Positions 11,265 to 23,539 are shown, numbered from the stretch's first letter. The stretch: DNA of 64,000 nt from Vicia villosa (GCF_029867415.1 NC_081186.1:12098930-12162929), one strand, 5' to 3'. The notes: generated by a model from the letters alone, not told the origin. Translations and numbers: made by a program.

Positions 11265-13212
11265 GTACGAATTATTGAGTCAGAATTCTCCTTCTCCTCT
11301 TACCGCTTCAGATCCTCTCTCGATCTCGTCTCTCTCGTGATTTTGTCTTCGTTGTGCTTGTTCCGTTGCAGTTGATGCGAAGGTGTTGTGTTGTTGCGGT
11401 GCGTTAAATCCAAACTCTGATGATACGTTGATGAGAGAATGGGGAGAAGACTCAGTGATTGAGGATTTGCAATTCTGAATGTTCTTGAGGTCGTGCAATA
11501 ATGATTGACGCGAATTATGAACCATATTATGTTGAAGGTGAATGGAGAGAGTGATTTGAAGTGTGAATTCTGAAGATTGCTGAGTTGATTATTACGTGAA
11601 GGTTCAGAGAGATATTCCTCGATTGAAAGCACTTTCGTTACGGTCAGTTATCCCTTCCTGTTACTCTCCTCCGAACTGTTGTTGGATGTTGTGAGGATGA
11701 TGATTGTTGAATGAAGCGTGAGGATGACGATTGTTGTTGTGATCGGAAATTATCGTGAAGAATCAGACTGCAATTTCTTGAAGGTTGTTGATGTTGCGAA
11801 GTGAAGGTGAAGAGAAGAAGATGAAGATTCGATTTTCTGTTACAGGTTCATGAGGAGAGTTTTATTTTTGGTGATGGTAAGAATTGAAGAAGAGAAAATT
11901 CAGAGAGATTCATGTTCTTGTGTTGAAGATTCAAGATGATCAAGATTGAAGAGATGCTGAAAGAGATTCAGAGTGTGAAGATTGGCTATGGAGGATTCTG
12001 TTATGGTGATGAAGATCTAGAGAGGTTCGATTGAAGGTTCAAGAGCGGTGATTGATGAATTCTGTTAGAGTTTTTTTTCTTCTCAACTTTGTTACGTTTC
12101 CATGAGTTTTTTACTTCTCTTCTCAGGTTTATGATTTTTTCGTGAATTCTGTTGCGTTCCCCTTATCTCCGTCTCTGTTATGTGGTTTTATTTGGTTTTT
12201 GTGATGCTAATGCAGTAACTCGTTTTTGTGTGAAGTGCAGGCGGTTCGGTTTCGGTCTTTTTCTGAGCTTGTGTCATGACCATGGTTCAAATATGCAGCA
12301 GATTTATTTAGTATTGGCTGCCAATAGCATGGTCGCAAGGTTCTTGGATTGAGCCGACATAGGTGATGCTTTGGCCAGTTATGAACGATTGGATGTGCAG
12401 CAAGTGCTTTTGTGAAGCTTGGTTTAGAAGAACTTGTAATAGAGCAACATGACATTGGATTAGAAAATTGAGGACAAGTTTCTGGCTTTTTTTTGTTTTT
12501 GTAATTTTGTAATGGGCTTGAATGAGTGGGCTTTGTGACTTGTATATTCTTTGTAATGGACCTTGAACAAAGTATAGTGATAAGAAATGACCTGGAATAG
12601 TGTAATAGCTTGAATTTTTGTATGAATTTGGATAGAAATTTGAATGGGCCTTTGAATGTAACTTGAATGTGGACATTTTAAATTCCAATTACTCTTGCAT
12701 TTCAACAATCCACATGAATCTTCTTTTTCAAACTAAGCACACTTAAATCCCGATTCAATCGATTAATTTGAACACACATTTTGAATTCATAGCATTAAGT
12801 AATCTCTTGGATGAGTGTTTCCAAATAACAATTCCAACTTACCCTTCACTTCTTAAAACCTTAACTTCCATCTTCGATCCAAATCAACTTATTTTGCAAA
12901 CAAAGAGTAATAATGATGAGAACAAAAACTTCCTTGATCATAATGAATCCAACAAGTTCATCTCTTATGCCATGACTTGCATTGGTATTTCAATCCACCA
13001 CGACAATAAAGCTCTGAGGAATTCTTGAGGAAGATAAGAATCGAAGCACATAAGAACTCCTCAACATGAAATCCAATGAAGCTCAGTTGAATTAACAATT
13101 GCACGCACCTTATAAGAAACTCTTTATTATTTTTCTTGATTTTTAAGCGACGAAATAAACGTCCTTGATAACTTATAGCCCAGAGAAAGAGGGCAAATTT
13201 TGGGGTGCAACA

Positions 13213-13229
13213 GCTGCCCCTATTCAAAC
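13213..13229 (-). promoter_or_regulatory. Element C: polypurine tract region
   Basis: Minus strand GAATAGGGGCAGC directly precedes the 3' LTR start TGTTGCACC. It matches the PPTs of A and B. Confidence 0.7.
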
Positions 13230-14580
13230 TTCTTGAACCCGACAAGTGAGAAACGAAAGTTTTGAACCGTCGAGGTGGAAGGAGATTGAATACCAGAATG
13301 AACTCGAAAATTTGCGCTCTTGATCAATAGAAGATTCCATCTTGCAATAAGAAGGAATGTACCATCCCACAAGTAGGAAGAAAAAACTTCAATTGACCTG
13401 GATAATTAAATAAGCTCCAACTTGCGATAAGAAGGAACGAGCATCCACATGTAGGGGAAACACTTCAAATGATATGGTTATCAAGAGAAGGAACATCTCA
13501 ACTGATCTGAGAATCAGACGTAGCAGATGTCTCCGAACTTGCATCGACACAGATGTCTTAGGTCGATTTGGGAATAGAGGGAGATACATCGGTTGATCTA
13601 GACATCAACGGGTAATAAGTGTCTCTGATCTGGGAATCATGATTTAGGAATCTGGGCAGACATCTCTTCTGATGCAATTAAATCATCAGGCAGATATTCC
13701 AACTAATTTGGGAATTAGCGGCTAGCTCCTTCGTAAGATCACGGGGATCCGGAGGAGGTTCCTTCAACTAAACTGGTAATCAGGATAGGAACAATATCTC
13801 TTCCGAACTGTGTACGCCGGGGAAATAATGCCTTTAAACTGATCTGGACATGATGCCAGAAAATAAGTAGGACAATCTTCATCTGAAAGAAAAAGTCGAT
13901 CAGGCAGACATCTCCATCTGATCTAATGATATCAGTAGCTTGCTCCTTCGAAAGATCGACAGAGATCCGGAGGCGGTTCCTTCTACTAATCTGAATTTGA
14001 ATATTAGGATAGGAACATATATCTCTTCCGAACTGTGTACGCCGGGTAAAGAAAGCGTCTTCAACTGATGGTTAGGCATCAGGACTGGCCAGGCGAGTTT
14101 CTTCTTCTGAACGAACTAAATTGTCAGGGAGTAGATATTTCCAAATGATCTGATGTATTAGAGAACTTGCTCCTTCGGAAGATCTATAGAGATCCGGAGG
14201 CGGTTCCTTCAATTGAGCTGGATATCAGGATAGGAACAAATATCTTCCACCGGTCTGGGGGCATCGGGAATAGGAATGTCTTTGAACTGATCTGAGCTAT
14301 GCCAGAAAATAAGTAGAACAATCCTCTTCTGATTCAAAACATCAGGATAAGCGCCTGTAATGACTAGGCGAATATTGCTCTCTGGGGAGCATTTGAATCT
14401 GGATAACTTTCCTGCAGAAAGAGACAGATATGATATGATTTATGCATGATGCATGTATGAATGTGTACGGAATAACGTTTCCGAGAAGGAAGACGCTACA
14501 CGCTTAGAGAATGCAATGCGAATGATGCATGATTCGAATGTTGCTTAGATAAACAACAGATGAGCACTGAATTGCTGAAG
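13230..14580 (-). repeat. Element C internal: degenerate about 220-bp tandem repeats
   Basis: CTCCTTCG-AAGATC followed by GATCCGGAGGCGGTTCCTTC recurs at about 13729, 13942 and 14168. Each copy is followed by AGGATAGGAACA and, in the first two, TCTCTTCCGAACTGTGTACG. The period is roughly 213-226 bp. Shorter units with GATCTGGGAATCAG occur at 13500-13720. No reading frame of note. Confidence 0.7.
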
Positions 14581-14599
14581 AAGTCCTGGAGAGATTATG

Positions 14600-15232
14600 G
14601 AACTCTGCGGGGAGGACAAGATGAGTGACCAGAAGTCACAAACTACGAGCTGGACTGCTTGAGGAATACCCTAGCAACTTCACTAGAGAAGCAAATTCTC
14701 GACACTCTGGGGATGTGGAGATAAGTGGGAGTCACGGAGATAACTCTGATGAGGAGCAACCAACTTGCTTGTGTAGGATGCATTCCGCTGGGGAAATCCT
14801 TGACGGACACAGATTCTGCTGAGGATGCATGTGAAACTCTGCTGAGGAGTGACTCAGTGGAAAAGATGAATACTTCTGCATAACGATCCACTAAGGAGAT
14901 AAGAAATCCGCTAGGGATAAGGAATCTAGCATAAGAACCTTTTGTGAAAACACCTCCACTGGGGAAGAAGATGACTCTCCTGGGGAAAACAGGTCAATCT
15001 GTTTGGAAGAGAAACGCTCTTCTGGGGAAAATGAGGAACTCGGGCAAGGAACCTCAGTAAGAGCTTGTTGGGGAATCAGATATCATTCAATCATGATTCA
15101 ACTGGGGAGAAGACATTCCACTGGGGAATAAGGATTTTGAAGCACGGAGATTGCATTTAGATGTGTTTTGCTGAGGAGATGGGAATCTTGGAATGAAAGA
15201 AAACCCCATATAAATGCACTCTGCTGGGGAAT
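14600..15232 (-). repeat. Element C internal: array of PBS-complementary motifs
   Basis: About 15 irregularly spaced plus-strand copies of a CTCTGCTGGGGA-like motif, for example at 14602, 14704, 14785, 14836, 14955, 14975, 15017, 15064, 15100, 15118. The last, at 15218-15230, is an exact 13-nt ACTCTGCTGGGGA. In element sense (minus) these read TCCCCAGCAGAG, complementary to the element's own PBS and identical to the primer tRNA 3' segment. Confidence 0.65.
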
Positions 15233-15521
15233 GAGAATCTCTCGCTTAGCTAGATCCACCATTGTGCTAACATGGTTTACTTGAAAGGATGTACCTGCGA
15301 GATATACAGATGAAAATGCCCCAGGATACAGCATGACGTCCACGGAATTTCCTCAAAAGGCAGAGGATAGTGATGCTCACCCACAATGGGCAAATGCAAG
15401 AGCAAATAGATTTTCAGACATCTAAGCTTTGAAACTTTCCATACAGGCGTTGGATTCGAAGAGTTGACAGGAAAGTAGCGATTAGAACGCCAAACATGTA
15501 TTGGCCAGAGTATCAAATAGG
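15233..15521 (-). other. Element C internal, no gene
   Basis: Unique-looking internal DNA between the motif array and the A insertion. It resumes at 56282. No reading frame supported. Confidence 0.5.
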
Positions 15522-15526
15522 CATTG
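15522..15526. other. Left target-site duplication of element A (CATTG)
   Basis: CATTG directly precedes the LTR end TGTAATACGG and recurs at 56282-56286 directly after the other LTR end. Confidence 0.92.
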
Positions 15527-17349
15527 TGTAATACGGTGAACTGACTTTTATATCGAAATGTCGCGGATAGCAAGAGTCGCCACCGGCTTTTATTTTATCC
15601 AAATATCGGAAAGGCTAAAAGAACAGGAAAAAACTTTTAAATAAAAACAGGGTTCGGGGGGTAATTATGCAAAGGGAAGGTGTAAGGCACCCTTTGCATC
15701 CATGGTTTTCCATGGGCTCTTAATTGCTTTGCTCTTTGTTTTCAGAAATGTAGAAGAAAAAAGAATATGGACTTTAGCTCGTAAATGAGCGTAGCCATTT
15801 TGAAGGATTATGAGAAAGAATATGAAATATTTTTAGAGCAAGGTAAAACAATTAAGGGCAATTACCTTATAGTTTGAAAAAGAAGTTCTTTTAGCCTTTC
15901 AGGGTGAAAGGGTCTATCCTTGACATAAGAGGGCAGGAAGCCTTTCATTTGGAGGTTGAAGGGTCGTTGCATTATCGTTCGCCATAAGACTGACCCATGC
16001 CATAGAGAGGCAGGTACTCTAAGGGAAGGATCAGAATAGCCTTTTCGTAGGCAGCCAGAGGATACCTCAGCCTTTTCGTAGGCAACTTCCGAGGGTCGAG
16101 ATCATGTGTATCGAAGGAAGCATCATTAGGGACCATGATCTTAATCGAGGCAACATGGCTGAGGTATCCTCGTATTCGAGGGACTGGCTATTCTGCAAAA
16201 AAACACAAGGCAACAAGGCAACAGGCAACAAGCAACAGGCAACAGGCAACAGAGAGGTTTACCCAAAAGTGTGCGTGTGTGCACCAATCACGTGGTCAGA
16301 TTCAGATATTTATCTTATAGTTAACTGATTCTAATTGAATTAACAAGTTACACTCCCTAGGTTTACTAACCACAACAATTAATATTGATAATCAAAGCAA
16401 TAAAGGGAAAGGGGAAAATGAAACCAGCGGGGGGAAAGGGAAATTGAAACCAGCGGGATAAACAGATTAATAAGTATAACACAGGTAATAATTTAAATCA
16501 GGGTTATGGTTACCGATATTCGAAGCTTTGGCAATTGGCAAACCCTGAAAAAGTGGAAAACATAGAAAGCAAAATAGGGTGAGTGCATTATTAGTTCGGA
16601 GGCAAACATTACTAACCCTAAAAATAAAAGATAAAAGGAATTAAAATAAATAAATAAAAGGCACTTATCTTTGAATTTGATCTGATATGGTTGACAGTAG
16701 GAGGAAACCTCGGGGTTGACCCTGAAAATATATGGCAAAAGCAAAGGCAGAAGAAAAGTGAATGTATGCATAGTTCAAAAAAATGGTTTAAAGGGTAAAC
16801 CCTAAAATAAAAGGAAATAAAATAGACTTTGAAATTAAGTTGAATACTTAGCTTCGGACTTTGAAGGCGCGTAGTCGGAAGGGATCTGAAGCGTCAACCC
16901 TGAAAAGACACAGAAAAGCAAGTATCTCAATGTATGGACTGATCTTCGTAAACCCTGATTAGGGTACAATTGAATAAGAAAATACGAACGATTTAATTAA
17001 TTATTGGTATGGCGACCTAATTAATTAAATCGGGAAGAGAAAATAAAATCGAGCATGCAGGTATTTTTTGGGAATTTTTAGAATTAAAATAAAATATATA
17101 TGAATTTTTGAATAAGTATGAATAAATAAATATGATTAAAATAAATAAGAAAATAATTTAAATAAAAAAAATTATTAATTATAAATAAATAAAGAAATAA
17201 ATAAGAATAAAAGAATAAAATAAAAAGAAAAAATCTAAATAATATAAATAAAATAAATATATTAAAAGAAAAGATAAGTATTAAATAAATAATTAAACAA
17301 AATAATTATTATTATTAAAAAAAAGTTTTTTAGAAAAATATATATAATA

Positions 17350-17403
<54 letters not shown>

Positions 17404-17754
17404 CATTAAAAAACCATATCTATTAATATATAAAAATAAATGGTTTTATGTAATTAAAAAAGAAAAAAAAATAGAAAACTTAGCTTGCGATCAGGTGTGG
17501 CTCACGCGCATGGACTATGGTGTACCCTCGCTTCTAGATGCGTTGGATCTATTGCATACATGATCTGATGGTTGGATGTGAGAAGAGACCATGGTACGCG
17601 CGTGTGGGGAATGCACTGGAAAAAAAAAACAAAAACAGACGCGCGCGCTTTTCAGTTTGAATCCAACCAATGGAGTGCTGCCACGACATCATCTTCTTCG
17701 TTGAAAAACCCTGAAACGCGTAGCTTCGAATTTGCTACGAATTGGTTTCGTAGC
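15527..17754 (-). mobile_element. Element A: 3' LTR, distal part (before solo LTR E)
   Basis: Matches 52383-54593 nearly base for base from TGTAATACGG to the E insertion point. It contains the double hairpin, the PBS-like decamer at 15573-15582 and an (AT)n run at about 17349-17398. The remaining part of this LTR is 20947-22589. Confidence 0.93.
15671..15716 (-). promoter_or_regulatory. LTR A (3'): conserved double hairpin
   Basis: The same GCAAAGGG/CCCTTTGC and CCATGG-TTTT-CCATGG stems as in the 5' LTR copy at 52525-52571. Confidence 0.75.
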
Positions 17755-20741
17755 TGTCATACCCCAAAATTTGCCCATACCATTTCCTATATGCAATTTC
17801 AAAATCAAGACATAAAACTCCAAATATCTCCAAATGGGCCCATACTTCTTTGATCCAAACATGATTCTAATCTTATTAGAAGACTCATGGCCCAATCCCA
17901 TGCCATTTTATTATTTATTTATTTATCTTGGTTTTTTAATTCATTTTAAAATTCAATTTAATTAATTAAATAATAGAAAATCAAAGATTTGATTTTTAGG
18001 TCTATTATGTGATGAGAATATCAGGATAATTAAGTCAGATTCTGTGATTAAAAATATTGGGAAGAGAATATTGAAATTGGACAAAAAAAATTAGAAAGAT
18101 TGGAGGCATATTTCAATCAATTCTTCACAATTTGCAAAACAAGATTCAAGTAGATTCTATCCACATTTGTTTACCCTAATTCCTGTAACTATAAGTATGC
18201 AACTTGGACAACGCATTAGGGGACTTTTTCGGACACGATTTCTGCAGCCAAATACCACAACCGAAGCACAAAAACTTCAAGAAATCTCAGAATTCGTTTT
18301 CCAATTTGTAGGATGATTCAAGGGTTCTTGTTGGTCGATTCACGTTCTTAAAGCACAAGGGAAGCTTCCAGGATTGATTTCGAGTCTCGAAGCATCACAA
18401 GTCGCCACCAATAGCTCACGGTTTGATCAAATGTTCTTTAACTCGATTTCGCCTTTTGATGCATTCATGATGTGATTTTATTGCATATTACTGTTTATAT
18501 TGATGCTGTGCTTGATTCTGGATATTTAATCGCGTTTTTGTGCATGTTTTTTATGGATCACCATGTTAGGGTTTGTGAGTTATGAGAGAGGGCTTTCTGA
18601 TTTGATACGAATTAGAGCTTAATAACGGTGCTGTTGGATTTGCGCGGACAGGACGAATCCAAATATGGTTTTTATTTTGATTATCATGCGCTCATGAGTG
18701 TGTTCACAGTTAACAGGTGTAATAAACGTGGCCTTTTACACCTAATCCGTGAAAAGCGCTGTAAAAAGCTTTCCTGCAGGTTACAACGAAGAAGATGACG
18801 CTGTGGCACTCGCTGATTGGCCCAATTTGAATCCTCCAGCCAGCGCGCGTTTTTCAGGATATGGAACTCTTCGTTTTGTTATATATCACGCGTTCCGCTC
18901 CACTAACAGCGAATGAGCCTTGTCCCAGCGGAGAAGCAGTGCGTCCAAGATTTCCTATATGCAAGGGTGTGAGTTCGATCCCCACCTCTAGCAATATTTT
19001 GTGAGATTTCTTTGCAGGTTTGCATCCCATGTTCCGGTACACCCAGTCAGACACGCACGCTATGCACCCTCGTTCAGGCACCGTCAGATCTCCATACCAT
19101 CTGATCCTACGCTCCCAGCATGCAGGTGCATCGTGAACATGGAAAGCCTCGTCACACACAATCCTAAGTTAAGTATTTTTTTAAAAATTTTTTATTTATT
19201 ATTATATAAACCGATTTTCATCTATACATATACATATATATTGTTTTGTTTTTTCTTTTCTATAACCTTATATATATATATAAAACCTCTTTCTTGTTTT
19301 TTAATAAATCTTTTATTTTGTTTTATTTATTATAATTATTTTATTTTATTTTATTTTAATTATTAAAATTAGTTTTTTATATGTTTATCTAAAATTCTTT
19401 ATTAAAATCCTATTTATTTTGAGATTGTTCTCTTTCCCGATTAATTTGTTTTCTTTTCCTCGATTTAATTAATTAGGTTGCGAAACCAATAATTAATTAA
19501 ATCAATTTGTCACTTTATTTAATTTCGTACCCTAATCAGGGTTCACGAAGATCATGCCCTACACTGAATGTTTTCTTTTCCGTGCTTTTTTCAGGGGTAG
19601 CAACATGATTTCTCCCTATCACGCGTCTTCAGAAAACCCGAAGTTAAGTAATTTTATTTAGTTTAATTTAAATTATATTTGCTTTATCTTTTAAATTAGG
19701 GTTTGTGTCGCTTTCATCTTTTTCTACCTTGTTTCTTTTCAGGGTTAACCTTAAAGGCACCCTATCAACCATATCAGATCAAATCAGAGCTAAGTACCTT
19801 TCATTTATTTACTTATTTTAATTTATTGTCTCGACCTTCTTATTTTAGGGTTAGAAATGTTCGCCTTTGAACTAGCCATACGCTCACCCTATTTTTATCT
19901 GTTTGCATTTTCAGGGTTTGTCGATCGCCAAAGCTACAAGTTTGGTAACCCTAAACCCTGTTTTCCTGTTTTATTATTACTTATGTCAAACCCTATTAAG
20001 GGATCCGCTGGTTACAATTTCCCTCCCCCATATCTGTTTTGGTTATATTATTTAAATGCGTGGTTAGTAATCCTAGGGAGTGCAACCTTTGAATTGAACA
20101 TAGAATCACTAATTTTACAAGATAATATATTCGAATATGATCACGTGATTGATGCACACACACACACTTTTGGGTAACCTCTCTTTTGCCTTGTTGCCTG
20201 TTGCCTGTTGCCTTTGCCTTGTGTATTTTTGCAGAATAGCCAGTCCCTCGAATACGAGGATACCTCAGCCATGTTGCCTCGATTAAAGGTCATGGTCCCT
20301 AATGATGCTGCCTTCGATACACTAACATGATACACTAACATGACCTCGACCCTCGGAAGTTGCCTACGAAAAAAGGCTGAGGTATCCTCTGGTTGCCTAA
20401 CGGAAAAATGGCTTATTCTGATCCTTGCCTTAGACTACCTGCCCTTCTATGGCATGGGACAGTTTTATGGCAAAGGATGCTTCGACGACCCTTCAACCTC
20501 CAAACGAAAGGCTTCCTGCCCTCTTATGGCAAGGATAGACCCTTTCATCCTGAAAGGCTAAAAAGAGACCTATCATCTGAGTTTAAGGTAATTGCCCCTA
20601 ATTGCCTTGCAATGCTCATCTTTAATATTCTTTCTCACAATTCCTCGAAAACTGGCTACGCTCATTTACGAGCTAAAGTCCACTTTTTTCTTTCATCTAC
20701 CTTTTTCTAAAAACAAACGAGCAAGCAAAGCAATTAAGAGC

Positions 20742-20788
20742 CCATGGAAAACCATGGATGCAAAGGGTGCCTTACACCTTCCCTTTGC
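20742..20788 (+). promoter_or_regulatory. LTR E: conserved double hairpin
   Basis: CCATGG-AAAA-CCATGG (20742-20757) followed by GCAAAGGG (20760-20767), 13-nt loop TGCCTTACACCTT, CCCTTTGC (20781-20788). Confidence 0.75.
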
Positions 20789-20882
20789 ATAAATTACCCC
20801 CCGAACTCAGATTTTCTTTAAAAGGTTTTTTTTTTTGTTTCTTTTTGCCTTTCTGAATTTGTTTGGATAAAATAAAAGTCGG

Positions 20883-20892
20883 TGGCGACTCT
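20883..20892 (+). promoter_or_regulatory. LTR E: PBS-like decamer
   Basis: TGGCGACTCT, 49 nt before the LTR 3' end. Confidence 0.7.
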
Positions 20893-20946
20893 TGCTTACC
20901 GCGACATTTCGATCGATAAAAAGTTAGTTCACCGTATTACAGTAGC

Positions 20947-22589
20947 GAATCAACCTGCAAAACAAAAATCTCGTATACACGATATAAATTTGGCGCGACC
21001 TCATATACGTGATCGTCCAGGTCTCACGAGCTCAGTGATGCTCATCATTAGCCCTAATTTTACTTAATACAGAAAGCCCCAATTTCAAGCTTCAAGAACC
21101 CTACAATGGCGTTAGACTCAGATCAACACGTAAATGCAATTCAATCTCCAGAATCCGTCAGAACATCATACCAAACACATATATGCAATTAAAATTCATG
21201 AATGATGCGTATATTTGTTGGATCGAGTTTAAAGAAAATTGATCAAACCGTGAGCCTTGGGGGTCGATTCTGGACTCTACGAACGATGGTGATGATCCGA
21301 ATAGCTTTAGTAATCTTCACTGAACGTGTAGGGACCTTTGAATCTCTCTGAAACTTCTCCTAATTCCAAAATCGTATTTGAACTTTTCTTTAATCTTGCA
21401 CTCGGGTTAGGGTTCTCTTGAGGCTGCCAAAAATGTGAACTAGGGGTCTGAGATTGTTGTATTTATATAATTAAGTGAATTAGGTCAGCAAATTTGATCA
21501 AAATCCAATCCAATCACTCTTTGCGAAATTGAAAAAAATTGATTCACATATGTTCCTATTTTAGTCTAATTTCAATCTCTTTCAATCCAATTTCATTTAT
21601 CACTAATTTGGAACTGAATATTGAGTATTTTCTTTAATTAACTAAATATTTGATTAAATCATGATTTAATTGAATATTAATTCATATAAAATCAATTTTT
21701 TAATCAAAAATTCGTGGCCTTCTGATTAGAGCTTCTAGATGACTTGTTTATCAAGATTGGATCAAAAGAAATTGGGCCCATTTGCAAAAATATTCAAGTT
21801 TCTTCATATTTTTCCCTCCAAAATAGTCCAACTTTGACAAGGCCTATCTCTCTCATTTTTTGAGGTATGGAAGTGTTCTAGGACTTTTTAGAAACCTTAG
21901 AGAGTCCTCTAACCAGTGCCTTTGGTCTCATATCAAAAATCTTTTCCATGCTCTTTATATGTCCTTTTGAAAAAAGTGTCTTTTTGTTGACCTTTGAAAA
22001 GGACCTATAATGTTTTAGTCCATATCTCTTAAATGAAGCATTTCTGGACTTGGCATGTGAGAGACAAAGTTGTAGAGAATCAAATGTCCTTCAAAATGAG
22101 CTTTGGATGGAAAATTTCTGATGTTCCATGTGGGAGTTATGGCTGGTCAAAGTCCAGTTGACTGTTCCTATAAAAAACCCTAATTTCGAAACCTTTTGAT
22201 TTGTTGATTTTTGATCTTTCATTGATGAACCATGATCAATTCTTAATCAAATGGTGAATGATACTTCACTATTAGGATCTTGACAAAAAATCAGGAGTTT
22301 TGACTTTACTTTGACCACAGTTGACTTATAGGTTAACCTAGACGACTGTTGACTTTCTGAGCAATTGAGTGACCAATCCTTTGAATTGAGACTTGATACT
22401 TTTCATAGAGATAATGTGAGATATATTGAGCCATATAGGATGCCTTGGGGCCATAGATTCACTGATTTTCCCTTGAATCACCCAAACCCTAGTTTCAGAG
22501 CCTTGTATAGGAGAGTGTGTCTTGGAGCTTTGTATATTGATTTGAATTTGTATAAGGGAAATAGTATGGGCAAATTTTGGGGTATGACA
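20947..22589 (-). mobile_element. Element A: 3' LTR, proximal part (after solo LTR E)
   Basis: Collinear with 54594-56281. It ends (element start) with TGTCATACCCCAAAATTTGC on the minus strand at 22589. A TATATAAATA promoter-like box on the minus strand lies near 21458-21468. About 50 bp present in the 5' LTR (55290-55337) are absent here near 21643. Confidence 0.93.
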
Positions 22590-22604
22590 GCTGCCCCTAT
22601 TCAG
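22590..22604 (-). promoter_or_regulatory. Element A: polypurine tract region
   Basis: Minus strand CTGAATAGGGGCAGC abuts the LTR start TGTCATACC. The LTR boundary is fixed by the TSDs, so the tract really ends in CAGC rather than in purines. Confidence 0.75.
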
Positions 22605-22716
22605 TTTTCTTATATCTGAAGATGTAGATTGACATGTGTGTCGGTCGGAATCTGAAGGTAGAAGAGGATTGAACACTAGACTACCAAGAAATTTGTCGTT
22701 GATGATGCAGGGACCT

Positions 22717-22835
22717 TTTCGGAGATGGGCTTAGAGATGCCATCCAGGCAGAGTATTGTCGGAGATGGGCTTGAAGATGCCATCCAGGCAGAGTATTTTC
22801 GGAGATGGGCTTGAAGATGCCATCAAGCTTGATAG
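22717..22835 (-). repeat. Element A internal: 40-bp tandem repeat, three copies
   Basis: GGAGATGGGCTT-AGATGCCAT recurs at 22721, 22761 and 22801, an exact 40-bp spacing. The third copy is partial. Confidence 0.9.
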
Positions 22836-22945
22836 AATTGAGAACCCGAATACGTCGTACGTTAGCCCATTTCTGATGAATAGATTGAGTATTGAATTTA
22901 GTTTGCATCAGCTGATGATGTTTGGAAAACCATGCGTTAGGCTGT
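22836..22945 (-). repeat. Element A internal: 70-bp repeat array, left part, and left TSD of B
   Basis: Diverged repeat DNA (ACGTCGTACGTTAGCCCA; GGAAAACCATGCGTTAGG) continues across the B array into 46013 onward. GCTGT at 22941-22945 is the left TSD of B. Confidence 0.8.
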
Positions 22946-23112
22946 TGTAAACTCGGTTTTTTTAGGCGAACTGACTCCTTGCTCTCTTTTTTTTTATTAT
23001 TTTATATTTTTGCAAGAGTCGCCACCGACTTTTATTTTATCCAACATTTAGGAAAGGCATAAAAGAACAGGAAAGACCTTTTGACAGATTTTGGGTTCGG
23101 GGGGTTGGTTAT

Positions 23113-23159
23113 ACAAAGGGAAGGTTTTAAGCACCCTTTGTATCCATGGTTATCCATGG
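23113..23159 (-). promoter_or_regulatory. LTR B: conserved double hairpin (copy 1; also 31845-31891 and about 40567-40613)
   Basis: ACAAAGGG (23113-23120), 13-nt loop, CCCTTTGT (23134-23141), then CCATGG-TTAT-CCATGG (23144-23159). The outer G-C pair of A/E is an A-T pair here. Confidence 0.75.
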
Positions 23160-23539
23160 GCTCTTAATTGCTTAGCTCACTTTTTAAATGCTTTATTGAT
23201 TTGAAAATAGAAGAAGTGAATATGGACAATAAGTCACATAGGTCTCTGAAGAGTTTCACCGGGAATAATGCCCTTCAAATACCAGATGAAAGTTTTGAAA
23301 ATAGATGAGAAGTTTTGAAAATACGTTGTTTGAAAATGAAAGTATTTGAGCAAGCAATTAGGATTTATCTACTCTCAATTTATAAGATCTTTTCTATGCA
23401 TTTAATACTTTTCTTAAATGATGGTATGATTAAAAAAAAGTAATAAGAGGGAAAACCATAGAGGTGCAAATGTGCAAAGTGCTTTTTTTTTTAAGTTTTA
23501 TCTTGATTATTATTGTTTTAGCTTAAAGGTAAAAATATG

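Larger units (their letters stand above)
8680..13212 (-). mobile_element. Element C: 3' LTR (about 4.5 kb)
   Basis: Minus-strand start TGTTGCACCCCAAAATTTGC ends at 13212 and minus-strand end GGTAGCGACA ends at 8680. It is a 3' LTR because a PPT lies immediately to its right (13213 onward) and no PBS lies to its left. It carries the two conserved LTR hairpins (8809-8855), the PBS-like decamer (8702-8711) and a GCCTACGTAT motif near 8973-8982 also present in LTR D. Only one copy is in the window, so internal insertions cannot be excluded; the outer TSD cannot be checked. Inside are a possible captured exon (11032-11264) and a 57-bp tandem pair of GTGTCCCACAAATAAAGTGG (about 10118-10197). Confidence 0.8.
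17755..20941 (+). mobile_element. Solo LTR E (Ogre, plus strand), 3,187 bp
   Basis: Begins TGTCATACCCCAAAATTTGC and ends CACCGTATTACA. It is flanked by GTAGC at 17750-17754 and 20942-20946. The empty site is visible in the A 5' LTR, where TTTCGTAGCGAATCAACC (GTAGC at 54589-54593) has one GTAGC. No internal region remains, so this is an LTR-LTR recombination product. It is related to the A family but opposite in orientation, creating an inverted LTR pair. Confidence 0.96.

Noticed and set aside
8680..13212. LTR C as the 5' LTR of element F
   Set aside because: A 5' LTR on the minus strand needs a PBS at its left edge (about 8660-8679). None is there, and a PPT lies at its right edge instead.
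17340..17400. Long (AT)n run as a possible origin or regulatory site
   Set aside because: Simple dinucleotide expansion in an AT-rich LTR segment; much shorter in the sister LTR near 54215-54235.
18897..19010. GAGTTCGATCCCCACC in LTR E resembles a tRNA/SINE B box
   Set aside because: No matching A box at the right distance, no cloverleaf and no SINE tail or TSD; probably chance or a very old relic.
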